NCBI GenBank assembly: GCA_030066685.1 | Contig: JASJBF010000029.1 | Span: forward strand, 1 to 64,000 | Origin: Kiloniellales bacterium | Lineage (GTDB): Bacteria; Pseudomonadota; Alphaproteobacteria; Kiloniellales; JAKSBE01 | Reading direction: 5' to 3' | Length of the DNA stretch: 64,000 bases | Shown here: in pieces, positions 27,057-36,281 of the stretch | Position numbering within the stretch: position 1 is the stretch's first letter | Layout of the letters: every line of letters starts with the position of its first letter | The notes under the pieces: model-generated | Told to the model about the DNA's origin: nothing | The model's database searches: none | What the model saw: only the letters and a program-made list of their open reading frames with translations | Position numbers and translations under genes: made by a program

Positions 27057-27665
27057 TCACTCCGCAAGGGCCGGCAGATCCGAGGAGAAGGCGGCCAAGG
27101 CAACCACGGCAAGCATCGCCAGGGCCATGGCGAGGTTGATCCGGCGGGCCGCGGCATGGCTCAGGGCCAGGCGCTTCAGGCTGGTCCCGGCGTAGAGCCA
27201 GATCAGGTGGATCGGCGTGGCGATGGCGGTGTAGACCACGACCTTGCCGGCGATTTCCAGCAGCGGGCTCTCCGGATGGAAGGCGAAGCCGCTGAACAAG
27301 GTGGTCATGACCGCATAGGCCTTGGGGTTGATCACCGAGAGCGTGGCGCCATTGAGAAAGCCGAGGGGCCGATCGGCCTCCATGATCCCGACCCGGGCGC
27401 CCGCCGTCGCGACCCGAAAGGCGACGTAGAGCAGGTAGGCCAGCGAGGCGGCCAGCAGGACACCGCGCAGCAGGGGATAGGCAAAGACCACCGCCGCCAG
27501 CCCGGTCACCACCGCCGCCATGACCAGCAGCGATCCGAAGACCACGCCCCACATGTAGGACAGCCCGGCCCGGAAGCCGAAGGCCGCCCCGGCGCCGGCC
27601 GTGGTCAGCACCCCGGGCCCAGGCGTGATCAGCAGGAAGAAGACGGCGAGCGCGAAGGTCAGCAT
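27057..27665 (-). CDS. LysE/RhtB-family amino-acid exporter
   Basis: 202 residues with about six hydrophobic segments. The N-terminal FALAVFFLLITPGPGVLTTAGAG region with TPGPG is the LysE/RhtB signature, and GFLNGATLSVINPKAYAVM contains the conserved NPK. The protein exports amino acids or derivatives through the inner membrane; the substrate is not predictable. It is inserted between dapA and smpB, a pair that is often adjacent elsewhere, and reads in the same direction. Confidence 0.92.
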   Translation of the reverse strand: MLTFALAVFFLLITPGPGVLTTAGAGAAFGFRAGLSYMWGVVFGSLLVMAAVVTGLAAVVFAYPLLRGVLLAASLAYLLYVAFRVATAGARVGIMEADRPLGFLNGATLSVINPKAYAVMTTLFSGFAFHPESPLLEIAGKVVVYTAIATPIHLIWLYAGTSLKRLALSHAAARRINLAMALAMLAVVALAAFSSDLPALAE

Positions 27666-27724
27666 GGCGCCGAGGGGCCGGCCGCGCGCCGCCGCCCTGC
27701 GTCGTTCCGATCTGCCGCCGGTGC

Positions 27725-28612
27725 CTAGTTCAAGAGGCCGGCGTGGACCATGGCCTCGCGGACCTTGGCCTGCGCCGCCTCGCTCGCCGGGACCAGCGGC
27801 AGGCGCACCCGGCCGTCGCCGTGGCCGAGCAGCGAGGCCGCGTACTTGACCGGGGCCGGGCTGGTCTCGCAGAACAGCGCCCGGTGCAGCGGCATCAGGC
27901 GGTCGTCGAGCTCGCGCACCGTCGCGACGTCGCCGGCCCGCCAGGCCTCCTGCAGCTGGGCGCAGAGCCGCGGCGCCGCGTTGGCGGTGACCGAGATGCA
28001 GCCGTGGCCGCCGAGCGAGAGGTAGGGCACGGCGGTCGGGTCCTCGCCCGAAAGGTAGGTGAAGTCCTCGCCGATCAGCCGGCGCAGGTCGGCCATGTAG
28101 ACCAGGTCCGCCGTGGCGTCCTTGATGCCGACGAGATGCGGCAGCTTTGCCAGGCGCGCGACCGTTTCCGGCTCGGCCCGGACCGAGGTCCGCGCCGGCA
28201 CGTTGTAGAGGATGATCGGGATCTCGACCGCGTCGTGGATCGCCTTGTAGTGGGCGTAGAGGCCGTCCTGGCTCGGCTTGTTGTAGTAGGGCGTCACGAC
28301 CAGGACCGCGTCGGCCCCGGCCTCCTTGGCGTGGCGGGTCAGGTCGATGGCCTCGGCCGTGGAGTTGGAGCCCGTGCCTGCGATGACCGGCACCTTGCCC
28401 TTGGCGACCTCGACGCAGAGCTGGACGACGCGTTTGTCCTCTTCGTGGGAGAGGGTCGGAGACTCACCCGTGGTGCCGCAGGGCACGACGGCATGGCTGC
28501 CCTCGTCGATCTGCCACTGAACAAAGTCCTGGAAGGCCGTCTCGTCCACCGCGCCGTTGGCGAAGGGGGTGATGAGCGCGGGGATCGAGCCCGTGAACAT
28601 GGGGCCAGACAT
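27725..28612 (-). CDS. dapA: 4-hydroxy-tetrahydrodipicolinate synthase
   Basis: 295 residues, a complete DapA. PCGTTGESPTL contains the active-site Thr pair, VVTPYYNKP the catalytic Tyr, and LVGIKDATADL the Schiff-base Lys. It condenses pyruvate with aspartate semialdehyde in the lysine/diaminopimelate pathway. ATG 28612 is used; ATG 28600 (MFTGSIPALITPF) would also fit the family. The usual neighbour smpB is 743 bp downstream, with a LysE-type gene between. Confidence 0.97.
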   Translation of the reverse strand: MSGPMFTGSIPALITPFANGAVDETAFQDFVQWQIDEGSHAVVPCGTTGESPTLSHEEDKRVVQLCVEVAKGKVPVIAGTGSNSTAEAIDLTRHAKEAGADAVLVVTPYYNKPSQDGLYAHYKAIHDAVEIPIILYNVPARTSVRAEPETVARLAKLPHLVGIKDATADLVYMADLRRLIGEDFTYLSGEDPTAVPYLSLGGHGCISVTANAAPRLCAQLQEAWRAGDVATVRELDDRLMPLHRALFCETSPAPVKYAASLLGHGDGRVRLPLVPASEAAQAKVREAMVHAGLLN

Positions 28613-28910
28613 GGCTGCCTCGTCTGCCGGGGTTGAAGCTCAAAGGGCCCGGTCGGCGGTCGTCCCTCCTCACCGGACCCAGGAGAGGCAGAATACCGGG
28701 GCGACCGGGGCGTCACAAGGGCGCTCAGCGGCACGTCGAAGCCGACCGAACAGGCGCTCAGGGGAAGTAAGACAGCTCAGGCCGCCGGATAAAGCGGAAG
28801 TCGGCGCGGCGACACCGAGGGAATTATCCTAATCTCGCTCTTTCGAGACCTCATCCCGCGCCCAGCCCAGCACCCAGTTGGAAGCGCTGCGAGGGACACG
28901 ACAGGGAGCT
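28613..28910. other. Intergenic region upstream of dapA
   Basis: 298 bp. I see no gene, no recognisable riboswitch and no strong terminator. It should hold the dapA promoter. Confidence 0.4.
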
Positions 28911-29309
28911 TCAGGCCTGGCCGGCGTGATCGGCTTCGGAGCTCGTCTGGGAACAGAGCAGCTGCAGCGCGGTCGCGATGACGAAGGCGAGGACGTAGAA
29001 GAAGGCGATCCCCACGGTGTAGATGACATACCAGGCCTGGAGGAACTGCGCCTTGAGGATGTCCGCGGACGCCAGCAGGTCGAAGACCAGCATCACGCCG
29101 AAGAACCAGGTTAGGAGAAAGAGGAAGTTGCGCCAGATATCCGAGATTTGCGCGACGAAGAGGTAGACGCCCAGAATCGCGAGGGCCAGGACCAGGCCGT
29201 AGGCGGCCTGGACGAGCGGTCCGCCGACGCTCCAGGCCAAGCTGACCCCGAGACCGACCGCAAAGAACGCCGCGCAGGTGAGAATTCTGCAAAGCCGGTT
29301 GTTCGTCAT
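28911..29309 (-). CDS. Small four-helix membrane protein of unknown function
   Basis: 132 residues from ATG 29309, with GAGAGGCG upstream; the frame is open further upstream but that part lacks coding character. Four hydrophobic segments are evident: ILTCAAFFAVGLGVSLAW, YGLVLALAILGVYLFVA, NFLFLLTWFFGVMLVFDLL and YVIYTVGIAFFYVLAFVIA. The C terminus is short and polar. No family was recognised. It stands alone, with about 530 bp to the divergent cytochrome gene. Confidence 0.7.
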   Translation of the reverse strand: MTNNRLCRILTCAAFFAVGLGVSLAWSVGGPLVQAAYGLVLALAILGVYLFVAQISDIWRNFLFLLTWFFGVMLVFDLLASADILKAQFLQAWYVIYTVGIAFFYVLAFVIATALQLLCSQTSSEADHAGQA

Positions 29310-29838
29310 CTGGGCGCCTCTCAGAGGTTCAAGACGAGCGTGGGAAAGCCGGCTCGGTCGACCCTCCCCGTTAATCTTCGTGACCAAGATCTTCGACGAT
29401 TTTGTGGCAAGCGCCTGCGCCGCGGGACGCGAGGCCCGCAACCTCCGATCCCCTCCTTCCCTCGAGCTCGGTGGGACTGACGGAAAAGTGATTGCTCTCC
29501 ATCCAAGCCCTGCCGGTCGACTCAGGCGTGACCACAGGACACACACAGAATTGTCCCAGCCTGCGTCCGGCCCACCGGCGTTCCGTTTGTCTACGAACGG
29601 CCGTTTTTTAACGTTTCTTAACCATTGGAAGCGGCGGCGGCGCTGCCTTCCGCCGTCGGCCCGCGTTCCGACTGACACAGGGGCACCACAGGTTTAGCGA
29701 TGGAATGTTGCACCCATGTCACGTCCAGGTGAGCAAGGTTAAGTCATTCCTATTTCAGCGCGAATCGGCGCTCGAGGCGGTTCGCCAATGAGATTTTCGA
29801 CCACGCGTCACAGGCCGACGCGAACTCGGGAGGAAACC
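29310..29838. other. Intergenic region between membrane protein and cytochrome genes
   Basis: 529 bp between divergent genes. No conserved coding frame was found. The segment 29600-29760 is AT-richer and is the probable promoter region for the cytochrome gene. Confidence 0.4.
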
Positions 29839-31674
29839 ATGAAGGTATTACCTCAGGGTCCAGCTGTTTGCTCGCGGGGGCAAACGGCGCCAACTCCTTG
29901 GCACTTAGCCGCCACGCTATCGTTCGTGTTCATCCTCGCAGGCGCGTCGACAATCGACCAGGTCCGGGCGGAAGCCACTCCGGCCGACGAGAAGACCGAA
30001 GCCGCGGCCGAGGCCCAGGACGGCGGCGAAGCGCATACCGATCTCTACGACGAGACGCTCTATCCGACCGCCGCCCAGTGCGGCGAGTGCCACGAGCAGA
30101 TCTATTACGAGTGGTCGTCGTCGCAGCACGCCTACGCCTCGATCTCGCCGATGTTCCACAAGTTCGAGCAGAAGTTCCAGGACCTGACCCAGGGCACGGT
30201 CGGCTCCTTCTGCGTCCGCTGCCACGCCCAGGTCGGCACGCAGCTCGGCGAGCCGCGCGACATGCCGCTGTGGGAGCGCTCCCAGGTCTCGCGCGAAGGC
30301 GTGACCTGCATCACCTGCCACCGGGTGAACCAGGAGTACGGCAAGGTCAACGGCGAGCGCCGCATCGTCCCCGGCAAGATCTACGAGCCGATCTACGGCA
30401 GCGGCGAAAAGAGCATGATCAACGAGGTCATCGAGAACAAGGAGACCTACACCGTCGCGACCAAGGAAGGCGAGCGCGGCAACGAGATCCACGGCGGGAT
30501 GGTGAAGTTCGAGCAGATCAGCAAGTCCGAGTTCTGCGTCAGCTGCCACCAGGTCGCGGTCAACCTCGGCATCAAGCTCGAGATCGTCTGGGAACAGTAT
30601 CGCGACAGCCCGGCCCGCGAAGCCGGCATCACCTGCCAGGACTGCCATATGGGCAAGGAGCCCGGCAAGCCGAGCGGCTACGCCACCGCGCCCTCGGCCA
30701 TCGTCGGCGGCCGTGAGATCAACCCAGGCCGCAAGCACGCCGACCACCGCTTCATCGGCCCGGGCTATTCGATCGCCCATCCCGGAATCTTCCCGCACAA
30801 CAAGAACGCGCAGGTCTGGACCGTCAGGGACTGGATGCAATTCGATTGGCGGGCCGGCTGGGGCTCGGTCGAGTTCGAGGACAATCTCGCCGACGGCCTG
30901 ATCGAAGTCGATTTTCCCGAGGTCTGGGCCGATCCGGCCGATCGTGAGGAAGCCTGGATCGTGATCGAAGAGAACTTCGAGAAGCTGGCCGAGCGGCGCA
31001 AACTGCGGCACCAGGTCATGGAGAACGGCAGCCACGTCGACGGGCCCTTCTTCGAAAGCGACCCGGAGGTCGGCGAGGACCTGGAGTTCTCCTACAACAT
31101 CAAGAACCTGAACTCCGGCCACAACCTGCCGTCCGGCTCCCTGGGCGCCCAGCCGCAGATCTGGGTCAACGTCGCCCTGATCGACCCCGACGGAAAGAAC
31201 ATCTGGGAATCGGGCTACGTCGACAAGAACGGTGACATGGCCGACCTGCACAGCCTGGAGGTTGCGGCCGGCAACATTCCGACCGATCAGCAGCTGGTGA
31301 ATTTCCAGACCAAGTTCATCACCACCAACGTCAAGGGCACCGACCGCGAGATGTACCTGCCGGTGAACTTTGACGTCGACCCGCTGCCGCACCTGAGGCC
31401 GCCGCAGGTCCCGACCAGCGTCCTCAACCATCCGCCGCTGGTACGCATGGAGAACCACTCCCTTCCGCCGCTCGGCGAGGAGACCGCCGCCTACGACGTC
31501 CCCGGCGATCTGATCAAGAAGCCCGGCAAGTACCGCCTCGCCTTCCGCATGCGGAGCCGGGCCGAGCCGATCTACTTCATGCGCTTCGTCGAGGCGACCA
31601 AGGAGATGGAGCAGCGGATGAATGAGAACATGATGGACTTCCACGTCTACTCCGTGGAGTTCGACGTGAAGTAG
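29839..31674 (+). CDS. Pentaheme c-type cytochrome, exported
   Basis: 611 residues from ATG 29839, with GGAGGAAA just upstream (better than ATG 29788). A signal/anchor segment spans about 21-45 (WHLAATLSFVFILAG ... VRAEA). Five CXXCH heme sites begin at residues 81, 125, 157, 233 and 266. Scattered later His residues (HADHR, HPGIFPHN) could be distal ligands. This resembles the cytochrome c554/multiheme family, with a beta-rich C-terminal domain (residues 370-611). It should act in the periplasm as an electron carrier or reductase; the partner is unknown. It is followed 177 bp later by a large outer-membrane barrel gene. Confidence 0.9.
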   Translation: MKVLPQGPAVCSRGQTAPTPWHLAATLSFVFILAGASTIDQVRAEATPADEKTEAAAEAQDGGEAHTDLYDETLYPTAAQCGECHEQIYYEWSSSQHAYASISPMFHKFEQKFQDLTQGTVGSFCVRCHAQVGTQLGEPRDMPLWERSQVSREGVTCITCHRVNQEYGKVNGERRIVPGKIYEPIYGSGEKSMINEVIENKETYTVATKEGERGNEIHGGMVKFEQISKSEFCVSCHQVAVNLGIKLEIVWEQYRDSPAREAGITCQDCHMGKEPGKPSGYATAPSAIVGGREINPGRKHADHRFIGPGYSIAHPGIFPHNKNAQVWTVRDWMQFDWRAGWGSVEFEDNLADGLIEVDFPEVWADPADREEAWIVIEENFEKLAERRKLRHQVMENGSHVDGPFFESDPEVGEDLEFSYNIKNLNSGHNLPSGSLGAQPQIWVNVALIDPDGKNIWESGYVDKNGDMADLHSLEVAAGNIPTDQQLVNFQTKFITTNVKGTDREMYLPVNFDVDPLPHLRPPQVPTSVLNHPPLVRMENHSLPPLGEETAAYDVPGDLIKKPGKYRLAFRMRSRAEPIYFMRFVEATKEMEQRMNENMMDFHVYSVEFDVK

Positions 31675-31851
31675 GCATGCCGCAAGGCCCAGGGCCGGCG
31701 GACCCGCGACGCGAACCCACCCGTGTCGGGGTCCGCCCGCCCGGGGGCCTGCCAATCCCAAGAAAGAAAACCGAGGCCCGGACTGCAAGGATTGCAGGGG
31801 CCATTGACCAAGGGGAACGACACCCCCGTGAAAAGGGAGGGACGAGGGCAC

Positions 31852-33825
31852 ATGCGCTACAGGACTGCGAGCGCCACCGCCTTGGCCACCATTGCACTCG
31901 CCGCCGGCGGCTTCATGGCCCCGGCCGTCGGCGCCGAACCGCAGAGCGGCGACAAGGTCACCCTGCGGATCGCCGCCTCGGGAAGCGGCAACCTGGACCT
32001 CTGGTCGAAGCTTCCGGGCGGCCAATCGGCCGCCGCCCGGGCCCGGGACGCCAGCGACGAGAGCGGGGCCGGCAGCGAGGACACGGCCGCCTACCGCGGC
32101 GTCCTGCCGACCGAACCGGCGTCCCCGGCAGCACCCCGGGAGCGGAGCACCGAGACCGCGGATCCCGCAAGGGCAGAGCCTGAGGTAGACGATGAGCCGG
32201 GATTCTTCGCCCGAGCCAGAGCGCTGGTCACCGGCTACTTCTCTTCCGAGCCCGAGTTCGACGGCGATGACCGGCAAAGCTATCGCGCCAAGCTGCCCAC
32301 GGCCGAAGCCGATGGCCAAGCGCCGCAGCGCCGCGGCCCGGCCGACTTCGAACGACAGTACGCGGCAGCCGGCGGCGCGGTCAGCGGTGAGGCCGGCGAA
32401 GCCTTCAAGGCTTCGCCGGGCGTCAAGCGCCTGGACGACGCGGACGAGCACGGCTTTGGCGACGACCCTGCGTACAACAAGGAGTACAACGCCGACGGCC
32501 AGGTCGACATCTACGGCGGCAAGACCGAGGTCGACCCGCCGCGACCGCCGATCGAACTCGGCCGCAAGCAGTACACCGAGGGCGAGTACGACGAGAGCAG
32601 CACGATCTTCGGGGTCAAGAACCCGCTGATCCCCGGCCTCGCAGTCTATGGCGACTCCCGTACGGCCGTCGCCTACAACAACAACAAGGGCGACCACCTG
32701 TCCCAGGTCGCGACGCGGCTCAACATCGACATCGACTTCAAGATCACCGGCACCGAGCGGATCCACGCCTTCTTCCAGCCGATCCAGGACGGCGGCCAGT
32801 TCACCCGCTACGAGTTCGCCGGCGAGGGCGCGGACAAGAGCCTCAACAAGGAATTCGACTACGAGCCGCAGAGCCTGTTCTTCGAGGGCGACATCGGCGC
32901 CATGTGGGCCGGCATCACCAACGAGTACCAGGATTTCGACCTTCCGATCACCGTCGGCCTTTACCCGCTGTTCCTGCAGAACGGCATCTGGGCCGACGAC
33001 TTCATCGGCGGCGCGGCGATCTCGATCCCGGCGCAGAACTCGCCCGCGCTGGGCATCTCGAACTTCGACGTCACCTTCTTCGGCGCCATCAACGACGTCA
33101 CCAACCCCGGCGTCCTCAACGACGATGGCAAGCTGGAGGGCAACGACGTAAACGTCTACGGCGTGACCGCCTTCCTCGACGCCCTGGACGGCTACTGGGA
33201 GCTCGGCTACGGGGCCCTGCACGGCTACAACGACCGGGAGGGCCTGCTGGCCCACTTCCTGACCGCGGCCTACTCCCGGCGCTACGCCAACACGCTGTCC
33301 AACTCGACCCGGGTGTTCTGGAACTTCACCAACATCGGGGGCCTGAAGCTCGGCGGCGACAACAACGACCAGAACGTCGACGGCTTCGCGATCATCTCCG
33401 AGAACAGCCTGATTTCGGGCCTGCCGAGCACCCTGGTCCCCTACGCCAACTTCTTCTTCGGCCGCAACACGCCGCAGCCGCTGGTCGAGGACGAGGGCAT
33501 CCTGAAGAACGTCGGCATCAACTTCGAGACCGACGCGCTGACCGGCTTCCCCAAGCTGGACGACACCGGCTCCAACACCTGGGGCGGCGCGCTCGGCCTG
33601 CAGTACCTTTTCGACCTGGACCAGCAGATCGTCTTCGAGGTCGCCATGGTGCAGCCCTTCGACGACCCCGTCGTCGGCGCCGAGGATCCGCAGTACGGCT
33701 TCGGGATCCGCTACCAGATCCCGATCACCCGGGCCTGGCTGATCCGCGCCGACGCCACCTACCAGATCCTGCGGGACGAGGCCGACAACAAGGGCATCCG
33801 CTTCGAGGTGCGCCGCAAGTTCTGA
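31852..33825 (+). CDS. Large outer-membrane beta-barrel protein
   Basis: 657 residues from ATG 31852 (GGGAGG upstream). A signal peptide ends near VGA-EPQSG (residue 27). Residues about 28-200 are low-complexity, Ala/Glu/Pro-rich. From about 240 onward, alternating amphipathic strands dominate (AVYGDSRTAVAYNNN, RIHAFFQPIQDGGQFTRYEF, VTAFLDALDGYWELGYGAL). The chain ends in Phe (RFEVRRKF), the usual barrel-assembly signal. No porin family was named with confidence. Position after the pentaheme cytochrome raises the possibility of a porin-cytochrome unit, but no heme motif occurs here. Confidence 0.75.
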   Translation: MRYRTASATALATIALAAGGFMAPAVGAEPQSGDKVTLRIAASGSGNLDLWSKLPGGQSAAARARDASDESGAGSEDTAAYRGVLPTEPASPAAPRERSTETADPARAEPEVDDEPGFFARARALVTGYFSSEPEFDGDDRQSYRAKLPTAEADGQAPQRRGPADFERQYAAAGGAVSGEAGEAFKASPGVKRLDDADEHGFGDDPAYNKEYNADGQVDIYGGKTEVDPPRPPIELGRKQYTEGEYDESSTIFGVKNPLIPGLAVYGDSRTAVAYNNNKGDHLSQVATRLNIDIDFKITGTERIHAFFQPIQDGGQFTRYEFAGEGADKSLNKEFDYEPQSLFFEGDIGAMWAGITNEYQDFDLPITVGLYPLFLQNGIWADDFIGGAAISIPAQNSPALGISNFDVTFFGAINDVTNPGVLNDDGKLEGNDVNVYGVTAFLDALDGYWELGYGALHGYNDREGLLAHFLTAAYSRRYANTLSNSTRVFWNFTNIGGLKLGGDNNDQNVDGFAIISENSLISGLPSTLVPYANFFFGRNTPQPLVEDEGILKNVGINFETDALTGFPKLDDTGSNTWGGALGLQYLFDLDQQIVFEVAMVQPFDDPVVGAEDPQYGFGIRYQIPITRAWLIRADATYQILRDEADNKGIRFEVRRKF

Positions 33826-33950
33826 GGCCGGCAGACCGGCGCGGAGCGCCGACAAGGTTCGGAGGCAAAGACGAAAAAGGAACGGAAAGACACGATCACC
33901 GAAGAAATGGACGTTCGCTCCCCCCAAAAACCTCGCGTTCGTCCTGGAAG

Positions 33951-33985
33951 CGCGCGCCGCCCCCCCTCGGCGCGCGTTTTCTTTA
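33951..33985 (+). terminator. Intrinsic terminator after the barrel gene
   Basis: CGCGCGCCG (33951-33959) pairs perfectly with CGGCGCGCG (33968-33976) across an 8-base loop, followed by TTTTCTTTA. It lies 125 bases after the barrel stop and 123 before the OmpA-family start, so it separates the two transcripts. Confidence 0.85.
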
Positions 33986-34107
33986 TTTCGCCGGACTTGC
34001 GCGCTCTGTGTCTTTTCTGCGACCCGACGCGCGCGCTGGCCACCGGCCGCCGCGTCCCTGCTATGATCAATGGCATAGGCGGCGCTTTCGAGAAGAGGAA
34101 CATCACC

Positions 34108-35097
34108 GTGCGGAAATACAGCCTCATCTACACCCTGGCCGTCGCCCCCCTTCTGGCCGCATCCCTGGCCCTGGCCGATTCCATCTTGCCCTTCACCACT
34201 TATCAGGAGGTCGACAAGATCACCCCCTCGGACGGCTCCTTCAGCCAGGAGCTGGCGGCCGACTACAAGGCCTTCACCCTCTACGAGGCCGAGGAGATGA
34301 ACGACTGGCTCGACGCCGAGGTCTTCGCCCAGAAGGCCCTGCGGGCGAACGAGGGCCAGGCCGTGCAGCCCGAGGACCCGGCGGACTGGAACATCGCCGA
34401 GGTCCACCGCCCGACCCTGGCCGCAGCGCGCGGCAAGCTGGTCACCGCGCTCGACGGCGGCGGCCGCGACAAGGCGCCGGAGCTGGCCGCCGAGGCCCAG
34501 GCCAAGTACGACTGCTGGGTCGAACAGCAGGAGGAAGGCCACCAGGCGGACCACATCGCCGCCTGCCGCGGCGAGTTCGAGGCGGCCCTGGCCAAGCTGG
34601 AAGCCGCCATGGCGCCGAAGGCGGTCGCCGCCCCCGCCGCGACCCCGGCCCCGGCACCGCCGGCGCCCGAGAAGACCGTCGCCGCCGGGCCGAAGTTCAC
34701 CGTCGGCGAGGAAATCGCCCGCACCGTGATCTACTTCGGCTGGAACCAGGCGGCGATCACCACCGAGTCCCAGGCCCGGATCGACGCCCTGGTCGAGCAG
34801 ATGGGCGACATGCGCGACATCATCCTTTTCGTCGAGGGCCACGCCGACCGCTCCGGGCCGGCGGACTACAACGTCAAGCTCTCCGAGACCCGGGCCCAGA
34901 CGGTGCGCGCCGAGCTGGTCCGCCAGGGCATGAACGTCGGCGAGATCGACAAGCTGGAGCTGGAGGCCAGGGGCGAGGACAACCCCGCGGTGCGGACCCC
35001 GGACGGCGTCCGCGAGGCGGCCAACCGCCGGGTCGAGATCGTGGTCCGCGGCCTGGTCACCAAGGCGATCCCGACGACCGCAGCGACGACCCAGTAG
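34108..35097 (+). CDS. OmpA-family peptidoglycan-associated protein
   Basis: 329 residues from GTG 34108, chosen because AGAAGAGGA lies upstream and a signal peptide then begins (VRKYSLIYTLAVAPLLAASLALA). ATG 34063 is an alternative. Residues about 25-185 are helical and rich in Ala/Glu. A Pro/Ala linker (about 175-195) leads to the OmpA-like domain near 210-315, with FVEGHADRSGPADYN, LSETRAQTVRAEL and REAANRRVEIVV, i.e. the Asp and Arg that bind diaminopimelate. No N-terminal barrel is present, so it is periplasmic or membrane-attached by other means. Confidence 0.88.
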   Translation: MRKYSLIYTLAVAPLLAASLALADSILPFTTYQEVDKITPSDGSFSQELAADYKAFTLYEAEEMNDWLDAEVFAQKALRANEGQAVQPEDPADWNIAEVHRPTLAAARGKLVTALDGGGRDKAPELAAEAQAKYDCWVEQQEEGHQADHIAACRGEFEAALAKLEAAMAPKAVAAPAATPAPAPPAPEKTVAAGPKFTVGEEIARTVIYFGWNQAAITTESQARIDALVEQMGDMRDIILFVEGHADRSGPADYNVKLSETRAQTVRAELVRQGMNVGEIDKLELEARGEDNPAVRTPDGVREAANRRVEIVVRGLVTKAIPTTAATTQ

Positions 35098-35146
35098 GGG
35101 CTTCGCCCCCTGCGCAGGGCCGGGGCGGCTGCCGGAGCCGCTCCGG

Positions 35147-35647
35147 TCAGCCGCCGCGCCGGTACCAGGTGGTGATGCGGTAGGCCTTGCGCGGCCCCCG
35201 GACGCGGTGGCGGAGGACGAAGCGGCCGTCCGGCAGGAAGGCGTAGCGCGTCAGGTAGAGGTCCGCGGCGCAGAGGTGCCGGGCCCGGCCGCGCCGCCAG
35301 CCCCGCCGGTCGGCGGTCAAGGCGATCTCGTGGAAGAGCCGCGGCGGCATCTCGGCGAAGTAGACCGCGAAGCCGTCGGGCCGCGGCCGGTAGAGGTAGC
35401 ACCGCTCGGCCGCGACCGTGACGCCGTTCGCCAGGCGCAGTTCCCCCGCCTCCCGGTAGGCCAGGCCGCCCGCTCCGTCCGGCGCGAAGACCGCCGAGCC
35501 CTCCAGCCCGCCGCCGGGCTCGATGCGCCGGGCGATCTCCCAGCGGCCGGCCAGGCGATCGAAGACCGCGCCCGGCCCGCCCCAGGCCCCCTCCGGCGCC
35601 GGCGCCGCGGCCCGGCGTTCCCGCCTCACGGTTTCCTCGACACCCAT
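35147..35647 (-). CDS. DUF6314-family protein
   Basis: 166 residues. FDRLAGRWEIARRIEPGG at the start of the domain and YLTRYAFLPDGRFVLRHRVRGP, ending YRITTWYRR, match the DUF6314 pattern of small lipocalin-like proteins. Function is unknown. It is convergent with the OmpA gene, with a GGGGC/GCCCC hairpin (35098-35110) between them. Very high GC and Arg content are usual here. Confidence 0.8.
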   Translation of the reverse strand: MGVEETVRRERRAAAPAPEGAWGGPGAVFDRLAGRWEIARRIEPGGGLEGSAVFAPDGAGGLAYREAGELRLANGVTVAAERCYLYRPRPDGFAVYFAEMPPRLFHEIALTADRRGWRRGRARHLCAADLYLTRYAFLPDGRFVLRHRVRGPRKAYRITTWYRRGG

Positions 35648-35720
35648 GCGCTTCTGCTTAGCCGGCCGAACGCGACCCTGTCCAGCGGCGCAGAAGCGCC
35701 GGCGCCGCGCGGCGCCAGGC

Positions 35721-36281
35721 TCAGCGGCCGGAGGTGGTATTGACGCCGACGGTGATGGACAGGACGATCAATGTCACAAGGGTGAGGAAGATGGCGGCGC
35801 CGATCAGCAGGTTCTCCTCCGGCGTGTCGACCACGTTGGGCTCCTCGTAGAAGGTGACGTAGGCCTCCTGGCCCTCGAAGTCCGCGGGCTCGCCGCCGAC
35901 CGTGCCGGGGGCGTAGGCCCAGGCCGAGATCAGGTTCACCGCCGGGCCCTCGAGCCGGAAGTCGCTGGACTCCAGGACCTCGACCTTCTCGACCGCCCCG
36001 GTCGCGCTGACCGCGAAGCGCAGGCGCACCCAGCCGTCCAGGCTCCCCTCGATCGGCGGCTCCTCGAGCTCCTGCTGCCGGTAGACCGGCTGCGGCGGCG
36101 CGCGCTCCGCCGCGGTCTCCTCCGCCGCGACCTCGCTTTCGGCCGCAGCGGCCCCCGCGGCGGGGTCGTCGAGCGCCAGGGGATCCAGGCTCACCCGGTA
36201 GTTGGTGCAGCCGGCCAGCGCCAAGGCGAGGCAGACCAGCAGACAGAGTCCCCGGTTCAGGCGCGTCCTGACCTGCAGCAT
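35721..36281 (-). CDS. Lipoprotein with TonB-like C-terminal domain and terminal membrane helix
   Basis: 186 residues. A lipobox LALAGC places the lipidated Cys at 25. Residues about 75-145 resemble a TonB energy-transducer domain (SLDGWVRLRFAVSATGAVEKVEVLESS, NLISAWAYAP). Unusually, a hydrophobic helix follows at the very C terminus (AAIFLTLVTLIVLSITVGV, about 162-180). Having both a lipid anchor and a C-terminal helix is odd for a TonB-like protein. No ExbB/ExbD genes are nearby, so it may not energise transport. Confidence 0.75.
   Translation of the reverse strand: MLQVRTRLNRGLCLLVCLALALAGCTNYRVSLDPLALDDPAAGAAAAESEVAAEETAAERAPPQPVYRQQELEEPPIEGSLDGWVRLRFAVSATGAVEKVEVLESSDFRLEGPAVNLISAWAYAPGTVGGEPADFEGQEAYVTFYEEPNVVDTPEENLLIGAAIFLTLVTLIVLSITVGVNTTSGR

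Noticed and set aside
29917..34842. A 1641-codon open frame on the minus strand opposite the cytochrome, barrel and OmpA genes
   Set aside because: It is an antisense shadow produced by high GC and third-position bias. The plus strand has heme motifs, signal peptides and ribosome sites; the minus frame has only Val/Leu/Asp/Gly-rich repetitive sequence.
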